Both the position numbers and the translations under genes were made by a program. From DATEPR01 sp036503065 (GTDB lineage: Bacteria; Actinomycetota; Actinomycetes; Mycobacteriales; Pseudonocardiaceae), in the NCBI GenBank assembly GCA_036503065.1, contig DASXXM010000192.1, forward strand, positions 1 to 6,492: a stretch of DNA of 6,492 bases. The letters run 5' to 3'. The notes under the pieces were generated by a model that worked only from the letters and a program-made list of their open reading frames with translations, searched no databases and was not told where the DNA came from. This document shows positions 1 through 5,245 of this stretch, one piece after another (position 1 is the stretch's first letter; each line of letters opens with the position of its first letter).

Positions 1-1
1 T

Positions 2-832
2 GGTCGGCCCACGACCAGCGGCCTACCGACAACGACCACGGCCTACGACCTCGTATACGCCAACACATCGGACCAGGAACGGCTCGACCTGTACCTGCCG
101 GGCCGGACCAGCCACCCGGCACCGCTGGTCATCTGGTTCCACGGCGGCGGCTGGCGAGTCGGCGACAAGAGTTCCCTCGCCACCTATCCCGACCCGACCA
201 CGGCCCCACCACCGCCCACCGCCTGTCGCGACATCGTCCAGGTACAGGTACCCGACGTCGCGACACTGAACGCAAAGGGCTACGCGGTGGCCGGCGTCAA
301 CTACCGACTCGACCGGAATCCGGTCGCAGCCGTCCAGGACGCCAAAGCCGCCGTACGGTTCCTCCGGGCCAACGCGGCCCGCTACCACCTCGACCCGAAC
401 CGCTTCGCGGCCTGGGGCAACTCCGCCGGCGGATACTCGGCCATCATGCTCGCCGTGACCGCGGACCAGCACACCGTCTTCGACGATCCGGCCCTGGGCA
501 ACCCGAACGTCTCCAGCGCGGTGCAGGCCGTCGTCGACTGGTACGGCGCCGTCGAGCAGTCGGACCTGCCGGGAACGTTCATCCCGGCGGAGAACCCCTT
601 CCCCTACCTCACCGGCGCGAGGCGACCACCGCCACCGTTCCGGATCGCGCACGGCGATGCCGACTGCGTCGTACCACTACAGCACTCCCGCGACCTGCTC
701 GACGCGCTGACCAAAGCCGGCGCGACCGCGACACTGACCGTCCTGCCCGGCGCCAACCACGAAGATCCCGCCTTCATGCGAACCCAGTCAGCTCCGACGC
801 TGGCCTTCCTCGACCGAGCATTCCGCCGCTGA
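2..832 (+). CDS. alpha/beta hydrolase (carboxylesterase/lipase type), 5'-truncated by window edge
   Basis: Serine hydrolase of the alpha/beta fold that probably cleaves an ester; the substrate is unknown. The frame is open from base 2, so 276 residues are visible and the N-terminus lies outside. The first in-frame start in the window (GTG 287) falls after the oxyanion-hole motif, so it cannot be the true start. Visible landmarks, numbered from base 2, are HGGGW at residues 47-51 (oxyanion hole, as in the HSL/BD-FAE carboxylesterases), GNSAGG with nucleophile S141, HGDAD with acid D221, and GANHED with H253. All three triad residues are therefore present. A Pro/Thr-rich insertion (about residues 62-75) lies between the HGGGW strand and the VNYRL strand. 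The visible start (YDLVYA...LDLYLPG) looks like the first strands of the fold, so little is missing, perhaps a signal peptide. It is separated from the downstream operon by about 330 bp, and I infer it is not part of that pathway. Confidence 0.85.
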   Translation, partial: GRPTTSGLPTTTTAYDLVYANTSDQERLDLYLPGRTSHPAPLVIWFHGGGWRVGDKSSLATYPDPTTAPPPPTACRDIVQVQVPDVATLNAKGYAVAGVNYRLDRNPVAAVQDAKAAVRFLRANAARYHLDPNRFAAWGNSAGGYSAIMLAVTADQHTVFDDPALGNPNVSSAVQAVVDWYGAVEQSDLPGTFIPAENPFPYLTGARRPPPPFRIAHGDADCVVPLQHSRDLLDALTKAGATATLTVLPGANHEDPAFMRTQSAPTLAFLDRAFRR

Positions 833-835
833 TCG

Positions 836-1030
836 GCCACGTGCGTCGTCCATGACAGCTCCGATCTCGCACGCGATCATGCGGGCACGGCCGAAGTAGT
901 CCTGGGCATCGTCCCGACAATGCCGCAGGGTCCCCAGGCCGTTGCGGGCGTTGGCCTGCCCCAACCTGGATCCCAGCGCGGTGTACAACTCAGATACCGA
1001 GGTGGGGACCTCGTCGAGGATTGCACGCAC
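836..1030 (-). pseudogene. relic of a TPR repeat from an AfsR/SARP or NB-ARC-type regulator
   Basis: Read on the minus strand, this stretch encodes LGSRLGQANARNGLG (nt 976-932) followed by ARMIACEIG (nt 886-860). This is the two-helix signature of the roughly 40-residue TPR units at the C-terminus of actinobacterial AfsR/SARP and NB-ARC/TPR transcriptional regulators, which repeat a block like 'LG..LGQANALNGLG...GDY..A...Y..AL.IA..IG'. The middle is compressed: the usual GDYPAA turn is reduced to a few residues, so the two anchor motifs are about 37 instead of 40 residues apart. The frame is open from 1219 to 788, but upstream of about 1030 there is no recognisable domain and the only ATG lies inside the neighbouring plus-strand gene. 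Downstream it runs into the antisense of the hydrolase gene. I interpret it as a decayed fragment of one repeat, truncated at both ends, and not as a functional gene. Family assignment is from pattern memory. Confidence 0.5.
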
Positions 1031-1091
1031 GCCTGACGTCGCCGCTGCCAGCGTTCTCCGCCTCGATGAGCGGATCCGGTCATGGTCGGCA

Positions 1092-1109
1092 GTGACGTTG
1101 GTGTGACGC
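1092..1109 (+). promoter_or_regulatory. possible operator: 7-bp direct repeats at 11-bp period upstream of the operon
   Basis: GTGACGT (1092-1098) and GTGACGC (1103-1109) are separated by 4 bp, giving an 11-bp period, so both copies face the same side of the helix. SARP-family activators of actinomycetes are known to bind heptameric direct repeats with a 4-bp spacer just upstream of a -10 box. A weak -10-like GACACT lies at 1118-1123. The repeat sequence itself is not a recognised consensus, and two 6-bp matches can arise by chance in GC-rich DNA, so this is tentative. Confidence 0.2.
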
Positions 1110-1145
1110 CTTCGGCGGACACTGGCGGCCGGCGGAAGGACGTCC

Positions 1146-1153
1146 GGAGGGGG
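1146..1153 (+). promoter_or_regulatory. ribosome binding site for the first gene of the operon
   Basis: GGAGGGGG is the only strong Shine-Dalgarno in the leader. It stands 10 nt before ATG 1164 and 7 nt before the alternative TTG 1161. It supports translation starting here and not at the later in-frame GTG 1170. Confidence 0.6.
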
Positions 1154-1163
1154 CGGTGCATTG

Positions 1164-2195
1164 ATGGCCGTGGTCAGTGACAGCCGGTTGGACAGATCCC
1201 TGCACGGCGCGCACTTCAACAGCTTTCATGAATGCTATCCCGCGGTGCTCGACGCGGTTTTCCATCGGTCCGAGTACGCGAGCGCCCCACGAGGGCAGCT
1301 CATCCGGGAGATGATCGGCGCGTCATACTCCGTGGCGCGTCCATGGCAGCGGTTCTTTCTTTCCCCCGCGCGCCGGACCAATCTGGTCTTCAACTACGCC
1401 GAGGCTCTGTGGTATCTCACCGGCGGGGACGAGCTGGATTATCTCCGCTATTACGCGCCGACGATCGCGAACTTCACCGGCCCCGCCCGTCGGTTGTCGG
1501 GCTCGGCATATGGACCCCGGATCTTCGCCAACGGCGTGAACTCGGTCGACCAGTGGCGGCGGGTGTCCGATCTCCTGACGACGGACGAGGGATCCCGCCG
1601 TGCCGTCATCCAGATATTCTCCCCGACCGAGTCGCTCGATCTCGACAACGCCGATGTCGCCTGCACGTTGTCCTTCCAGTTCCTGCTCCGCGACGGGGCG
1701 CTGGAACTGATCGCGTACATGCGGGCGAACGACGCGTACCGCGGCATGGTGAGCGACGTCTTCTCGTTCACATTGTTACAGGAAGTGCTGGCCACCCAAC
1801 TGGGCGTCGCGACGGGTCGTTATCACCACCATGTCGGTTCGCTGCACGTCTACGAGCGGGACCGGGACCGTGTGACACGGGTGCTCACGACGCCGGTCCA
1901 CCCGGACGGCGAACTGATGTTCCCGTCCATTCCGGCGAACACCGACGTCTGGCACGACCTGAAGATCGTCAGCGACTGGGAGACCGGCCTGCGCGCCGAC
2001 ACTCGCCGGCTGTCCGACCACACACCGGGCTCGCTGGAGCTGCCACCGTACTGGCAGGACGTCGTCGTCCTGCTCGACTGCTATCGCCGGTTGCGCCGGG
2101 GCGAGCCGCAGCGCGAGGCGTTGGTGCTGCGGCTGCCCGAGGTGTTCCGGCTCGCGCTGGCATTCCGCTGGCCCGACGCGTTCCCGATGTCATGA
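1164..2195 (+). CDS. thymidylate synthase-fold CMP 5-hydroxymethylase candidate (MilA/BcmA-like)
   Basis: Predicted to add a one-carbon unit from methylenetetrahydrofolate to C5 of a pyrimidine nucleotide. The 343-residue protein carries the thymidylate synthase core: E80 in EALWYL (E. coli E58), the R145-R146 phosphate pair, nucleophile C167 (E. coli C146; CxxxxQF retained), R187 in MRAND, and H228/Y230 in the sugar-binding LHVYE motif. Two differences point away from dTMP synthesis. D198 replaces the Asn (E. coli N177) that reads the uracil face; Asp at this site is the mark of dCMP hydroxymethylase and of TS mutants that accept dCMP. The conserved WDxW tryptophans also seem absent (TIANF, residues 100-104). 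A188 replaces the phosphate-site Ser 167. It is longer than ordinary ThyA (about 264 aa). The start is ATG 1164 or TTG 1161. Its stop overlaps the next gene by 4 nt (ATGA). I infer CMP to 5-hydroxymethyl-CMP; a host-nucleotide role such as dCMP modification cannot be excluded. Confidence 0.85.
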   Translation: MAVVSDSRLDRSLHGAHFNSFHECYPAVLDAVFHRSEYASAPRGQLIREMIGASYSVARPWQRFFLSPARRTNLVFNYAEALWYLTGGDELDYLRYYAPTIANFTGPARRLSGSAYGPRIFANGVNSVDQWRRVSDLLTTDEGSRRAVIQIFSPTESLDLDNADVACTLSFQFLLRDGALELIAYMRANDAYRGMVSDVFSFTLLQEVLATQLGVATGRYHHHVGSLHVYERDRDRVTRVLTTPVHPDGELMFPSIPANTDVWHDLKIVSDWETGLRADTRRLSDHTPGSLELPPYWQDVVVLLDCYRRLRRGEPQREALVLRLPEVFRLALAFRWPDAFPMS

Positions 2196-2623
2196 CGGCA
2201 ACGCTGTCGGTCTACCTCGCCGCGTCGATTCTCGGCGGCCGGGACTATGCCACGGCCTACCGGACGATCGCCGACCAACTCGCCGCGGAGACGGCGACGC
2301 TGCTCAGTCCGCAGGTGCTCGACCCGGCCGAGGACAACGGCCTGACCGAGGCGCAGGTCTACGACCGGGACGTCGCGGCGCTGAACCGCGCGGACTGCCT
2401 CGTCGCCGAGATATCCCAGCCGAGCCTCGGCGTCGGTTTCGAGATCGCGTACGCGGTGGGCCTGGCGCGACCGGTCCTCGCGTTGTACGACACCCGCGTG
2501 GCCGGGCGCGTGTCCGCGATGGTGCTCGGCTGCCGGCAGGTCCGGACAGTCGCCTATCGCGACGAGTCGGCGATGCGGTCCGCGGTCCACGACTTCCTGT
2601 GTGCCATCAGGACGTCGCTGTGA
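2192..2623 (+). CDS. nucleoside 2-deoxyribosyltransferase-fold nucleotide N-glycosidase (MilB/BcmB/DNPH1-like)
   Basis: Predicted to hydrolyse the N-glycosidic bond of a pyrimidine 5'-nucleotide, releasing free base and ribose 5-phosphate. The 143-residue protein matches the DNPH1 (Rcl)/MilB/BlsM branch of the family nearly throughout. It has the N-terminal strand VYLAASILGGRD, YDRD with D60 (Rcl D69), ADCLVAE (67-73), PSLGVGFE (77-84) with predicted nucleophile E84 (Rcl E93) and phosphate ligand S78, and GRVSAM with S108, the serine contributed by the partner subunit of the dimer. These phosphate ligands mark it as acting on nucleotides, not nucleosides. ATG 2192 overlaps the upstream stop by 4 nt (ATGA), implying translational coupling to the TS-like gene. 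I see no strong separate Shine-Dalgarno. By analogy with MilA-MilB, the substrate is inferred to be 5-hydroxymethyl-CMP and the product 5-hydroxymethylcytosine. Plain CMP, as for BlsM, is the main alternative. Confidence 0.85.
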   Translation: MTATLSVYLAASILGGRDYATAYRTIADQLAAETATLLSPQVLDPAEDNGLTEAQVYDRDVAALNRADCLVAEISQPSLGVGFEIAYAVGLARPVLALYDTRVAGRVSAMVLGCRQVRTVAYRDESAMRSAVHDFLCAIRTSL

Positions 2624-3405
2624 TCCCCGGGTGTCTCGTCGTCGCGTCGTCCGACTCGCTCGGCGGGGCGGGCGTCCAGGCGGATGGCCGGGCGCTGGCG
2701 TCGGTCGGCTGCCTCGCCACGACGGTCGTCACCGCGGTGACCGCGCAGACCGGCACCGAGTTGCGCGCCGTACACCGGATCCCGGACGACATCCTGTGTG
2801 CCCAGTTCGCGGCCGCCGTGGCGGCGCATCGGATCGACGCGGTGAAACTGGGATCCCTCACGTTGCCGCCGGATCTGGTCGACGACATCAGCGCGTTGTG
2901 CCTCCGGACCGGTTGCCCGCTGGTGGTCGACCCGGTACTCGTCACGGCCGCCGGCGACACGCTCTGCGACACACCCCGGGCGGTCGAGGTGCTCACCGCC
3001 CTCCGTGGGGCGATCACGGTGCTCACGCCGAACGGCCGTGAGGCCGCGATCCTGGCCGGCACGGGCGACCGCGCCCGGGACGCCCTGATCCTGTCCGAGC
3101 GGTTCGGCACGGCCGTGGTGGTCACGGGCGGCGACCTGGCCGATGGCGCCGACACGATCGTCGTCAACGGCCAACCGCGCCGGATACCGCCGAGCCTGCC
3201 ACCCCGGGCCGCCGCGATCGTCCACGGTGCGGGCTGCACGTATTCCGCCCTGCTGACCGGACTGCTGGCCCAGCGCATACCGCTCGTGGACGCCCTGGAT
3301 CAGGCCAAGTCGCTCACCGACGAGTCCGTCCACAACGGACTGGAGTTGGCCACCGGAGTGGTCGTCCCGTTCACGGTGGTCACGGTGCCGGCGGGGAGGC
3401 GGTAG
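2620..3405 (+). CDS. thiD: divergent ThiD-family hydroxymethylpyrimidine (phosphate) kinase
   Basis: Ribokinase-fold enzyme of the ThiD family, which phosphorylates HMP and HMP-phosphate for thiamine synthesis. Length is 261 aa, normal for ThiD. Conserved features are GGAGVQAD with D22 (Salmonella D23), TAQ with Q43 (Q44, the pyrimidine contact), DPV with V106 (V107), TPN (136-138), and the anion-hole Cys C206. Several signature positions are changed: AGSDPSGG reads ASSDSLGG (9-16), KIGM reads KLGS (S79 at Salmonella M80, which lines the HMP pocket), KGGH reads TGGD (169-172), and GTGC reads GAGC (203-206). The pocket may thus fit another pyrimidine, plausibly 5-hydroxymethylcytosine or its 2-methoxy derivative (inference). 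The start is GTG 2620: it overlaps the upstream stop as GTGA and has AGGA at 2609-2612, 7 nt before it. The upstream in-frame GTG 2599 would add seven residues inside the neighbour. It is unlikely to be the housekeeping thiD, because no thiC/thiE or TPP riboswitch accompanies it. Confidence 0.85.
   Translation: MIPGCLVVASSDSLGGAGVQADGRALASVGCLATTVVTAVTAQTGTELRAVHRIPDDILCAQFAAAVAAHRIDAVKLGSLTLPPDLVDDISALCLRTGCPLVVDPVLVTAAGDTLCDTPRAVEVLTALRGAITVLTPNGREAAILAGTGDRARDALILSERFGTAVVVTGGDLADGADTIVVNGQPRRIPPSLPPRAAAIVHGAGCTYSALLTGLLAQRIPLVDALDQAKSLTDESVHNGLELATGVVVPFTVVTVPAGRR
3393..3399 (+). promoter_or_regulatory. ribosome binding site of the HAD phosphatase gene
   Basis: GGGGAGG inside the end of the kinase gene, 9 nt before ATG 3409. 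This is the only junction in the run where stop and start do not overlap, and it has a strong Shine-Dalgarno of its own. It also fixes a short N-terminus ending in the expected first beta strand (GIVFDLDGT). Confidence 0.55.
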
Positions 3406-3408
3406 CCG

Positions 3409-4041
3409 ATGTGGCCCGGCATCGTCTTCGATCTCGACGGGACCCTGGTGAACACCGACCCGCACTGGTACACGGCGAAGGTCGGCCTGTTGCGCGGCCA
3501 CGGCTATGACGGCGCCGAGATTCCGGAACTGCCGGGCGGCTCGCTCGCGGACACCGCACAGGCGCTGGCCGATGTGCTCGGCTGCCCGGACCGGGCCGAG
3601 ATCGAGGCCGAACTCGCCCATCGGGTGCTGACGGCGGTGACCAGCACGGGCGTCCGGCCACTGCCCGGCGCCCGCGAGTCGCTGTGGGCGGCGCGGGCCG
3701 CCGGTGCCCGGGTCGCCATCGCGTCGACCAGTCCAGCCGCGCTGGTCGACGCCGTGGTCACCCGGGCCGGCCTGGATGTCGAGGTCGCGGTCGGCGTCGG
3801 GCCTGCCCTGTCGGCCAAGCCTGCGCCGGACGTGTACGTCGAGGCGTGCCGGCGGCTGGCGGTGGACCGACGCGGATGCCTGGGTGTCGAGGACTCCACA
3901 GTGGGGGCGCGGGCGGCCCGCGCGGCCGGCCTCGCGGTCCTGACCGTGGGCCCTCGGGCGCAGGGCCGGGGCGACTGGCACGTGGCGAGCCTGGCCAGTA
4001 CGGCGGATCTCGATCGGATCATCCGGACGAAGGATCGGTGA
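3409..4041 (+). CDS. HAD superfamily phosphatase (subfamily IA, beta-phosphoglucomutase/CbbY-like)
   Basis: A 210-residue cytosolic, Mg-dependent phosphohydrolase candidate. All four HAD motifs are present: motif I DLDGT with nucleophile D8 and acid/base D10, motif II S106/T107 in IASTSP, motif III K137 in SAKPAP, and motif IV E161-D162 in GVEDS. The stretch between motifs I and II (about residues 16-85) is a helical cap typical of subfamily IA, so the substrate is probably a small phosphorylated metabolite. The family does not fix the substrate. The setting suggests a phosphorylated hydroxymethylpyrimidine or a thiamine-type monophosphate. As precedent, the Arabidopsis thiamine monophosphate phosphatase TH2 fuses a TenA domain to a HAD domain, and a tenA-like gene lies two genes downstream here. 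A general sugar-phosphate phosphatase is the alternative. The gene starts 3 nt after the kinase stop. Its own stop shares one base with the next start (TGATG). Confidence 0.85.
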   Translation: MWPGIVFDLDGTLVNTDPHWYTAKVGLLRGHGYDGAEIPELPGGSLADTAQALADVLGCPDRAEIEAELAHRVLTAVTSTGVRPLPGARESLWAARAAGARVAIASTSPAALVDAVVTRAGLDVEVAVGVGPALSAKPAPDVYVEACRRLAVDRRGCLGVEDSTVGARAARAAGLAVLTVGPRAQGRGDWHVASLASTADLDRIIRTKDR

Positions 4042-4508
4042 TGACGATGGCGCGGGCACCGTTCCAGGTGTTGGTACTGCCGTTTCGGTGCAGGCCCGAG
4101 CCCAGGTACGCGGTGTTCCGTCGTGCGGACGACCAGCGATGGCAGGGCGTCGCGGGCGGCGGCGAGTCCGGCGAGACCCCGCTGGCGGCGGCGTGCCGGG
4201 AACTGGCCGAGGAGTCGGGGCTGACCGGACCGATGTACCGGTTGGACTGCCGGGACACGGTGCCTGCCAACTGTTTCGCGGCCTGGCCGACCTGGCCCGC
4301 CGGCACGTACGTCGTCGAGCAGCACTTCTTCGCAGTGGATGCGGGAGACCAGGAGGTCCGGCTCTCCGATGAGCACACCGAGTACCAGTGGTTGTACCAC
4401 CAGGATGCCGATCGCCTGCTCCGGTGGGACAGCAACCGCACCGCGCTGTGGGAGCTCGACCTGCGCCTGGCCCGCGACGATCTCGGCCCGGCCCACGAGG
4501 TGGACTGA
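4041..4508 (+). CDS. Nudix hydrolase, NudB-like
   Basis: Predicted to cleave a diphosphate linkage in a nucleoside diphosphate-X type substrate. The 155-residue protein has a perfect Nudix box at residues 39-61 (G39, E45, R53-E54-L55, E57-E58, G60-L61). Around it are features seen in dihydroneopterin triphosphate pyrophosphatase NudB: FRRADDQRWQ before the box, LDCRDTV after it, and a C-terminal DEHTEYQWL followed by SNRTALWEL. NudB itself acts in folate synthesis. Here the neighbours suggest a pyrimidine or thiamine-type pyrophosphate, in line with the known Nudix enzymes (yeast Tnr3 type) that hydrolyse oxo- and oxy-thiamine diphosphates to limit damage; this is inference. A folate link is also conceivable, since the TS-like enzyme consumes a folate cofactor. 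ATG 4041 overlaps the HAD stop by one base, with AAGGA at 4030-4034 (6 nt spacing). GTG 4038 is a possible start one codon earlier. Confidence 0.85.
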   Translation: MTMARAPFQVLVLPFRCRPEPRYAVFRRADDQRWQGVAGGGESGETPLAAACRELAEESGLTGPMYRLDCRDTVPANCFAAWPTWPAGTYVVEQHFFAVDAGDQEVRLSDEHTEYQWLYHQDADRLLRWDSNRTALWELDLRLARDDLGPAHEVD

Positions 4509-5245
4509 TGGAGTGGCAGGCAGACATGTCATTCGCCGCCTACTGTCTCGCTGACGCGGACGAGTTGTGGCAGCGGTATGCCCGCCACGAGTGGATTGAG
4601 TCGCTGGCGCTCGGATCGCTGACCGACGAGCGGTTCGCCTTCTTCCACCGCTACGACGTTGCCTACAGCGCCGACATGCACCGGGCGCTCGCCGTCGGCG
4701 TCGCGAAGGCACCGACCGGCTGTGACTGGGCCCGCGCCGCGCTCCGGGTGCTGTACGAGTCGTTCATCCTCGACAAGCAGCAGCGCAAGCAACGCCTGTT
4801 GACCCGACTCGGTCTGCCGCCTACGGTGCCGCTGGCTCGCGCGGCGCGCGGCCTGAGCCGGGACGCCTACGCCAACCATGTGCTGCGGGTCGGCTGGGAG
4901 CAGCCCACGGGAGTGCTCGCCGCCGCACTGCTGCCGTGCGCGATGTTCACCGAGATCATCGGCGCCCGCTTCGCCACCGATCCGCCCGCCACCCGGCCCG
5001 AGATCACGGAATGGGTCAAGGGATACGTCAACGAGTGCGACGCGGATATGACCCGCCGCCATGCCGAGCTGATGGACGAGCACGCGCTCGTCGCGGGCAG
5101 CGAGGGCAGGCGGGCCATGCGCGCGGAGTTCCGCCGCAGCGTCGAGTACCAGACCCGAGTGTTCGACGCGGCCATGTCGCTGGACGACGACATCGTCACG
5201 ACCGGCGGCGACAAACCGGCCGACCCAACGAGGAGCATCCGATGA
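4508..5245 (+). CDS. tenA: TenA/THI-4 family aminopyrimidine hydrolase (thiaminase II), TenA_C type
   Basis: All-helical TenA fold, known to hydrolyse 5-aminomethyl-HMP (salvage of degraded thiamine) and, weakly, thiamine itself. The 245-residue protein aligns with B. subtilis TenA at every catalytic position I can place: D50-x-x-Y53 (D44, Y47), Y121 in AYANH (Y112), C144 in AALLPC (C135), Y173 (Y163) and E213 in VEYQ (E205). The active-site Cys places it in the TenA_C class, not the plant-like TenA_E class. The C-terminal tail (about 225-245) is polar and beyond the fold. ATG 4508 overlaps the Nudix stop by one base (TGATG), with GAGG at 4497-4500; a second ATG at 4526 is less likely. The neighbours lack the usual thiamine salvage genes, so its job here may be releasing the pyrimidine from a thiamine analogue (self-protection), or supplying or clearing an aminomethyl pyrimidine intermediate. 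Transcription with the rest of the operon is expected. Confidence 0.85.
   Translation: MEWQADMSFAAYCLADADELWQRYARHEWIESLALGSLTDERFAFFHRYDVAYSADMHRALAVGVAKAPTGCDWARAALRVLYESFILDKQQRKQRLLTRLGLPPTVPLARAARGLSRDAYANHVLRVGWEQPTGVLAAALLPCAMFTEIIGARFATDPPATRPEITEWVKGYVNECDADMTRRHAELMDEHALVAGSEGRRAMRAEFRRSVEYQTRVFDAAMSLDDDIVTTGGDKPADPTRSIR
5230..5235 (+). promoter_or_regulatory. ribosome binding site of the radical SAM gene
   Basis: GAGGAG, 6 nt before ATG 5242, inside the tenA-like gene. It decides the start, since ATG 5242 also overlaps the upstream stop (ATGA). Confidence 0.55.

Larger units (their letters stand above)
833..1163. other. intergenic region with no intact gene; upstream region of the operon
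   Basis: This 331-bp gap separates the hydrolase from the operon. It holds the TPR relic on the minus strand (about 836-1030) and the likely promoter/leader of the operon (about 1040-1163). I see no tRNA, no TPP riboswitch consensus and no strong terminator. A 6-bp inverted repeat (GATCGG 831-836, CCGATC 861-866, 24-nt loop) just after the hydrolase stop is too weak to call a terminator. Confidence 0.6.

Noticed and set aside
831..866. Inverted repeat GATCGG/CCGATC as hydrolase terminator
   Set aside because: Only 6 bp with a 24-nt loop and no T-run; expected by chance in this composition.
833..1163. TPP riboswitch ahead of the operon
   Set aside because: No CTGAGA or matching conserved TPP-aptamer segments are present on the plus strand, so thiamine-type control at the RNA level is not supported.
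1232..2191. Long open frame upstream of the glycosidase start, in the same frame
   Set aside because: This part is Arg/Pro/Gly-rich shadow of the TS-like gene. Family homology begins exactly at ATG 2192.
1164..2195. Housekeeping thymidylate synthase (thyA)
   Set aside because: D198 at the Asn-177 position, missing WDxW tryptophans, larger size and coupling to a nucleotide glycosidase do not fit dTMP synthesis.
2554..4527. 657-codon minus-strand open frame
   Set aside because: Arg/Gly/Pro-rich composition with no motifs. It is antisense to three genes with clear catalytic motifs; GC-rich codon bias leaves such antisense frames open.
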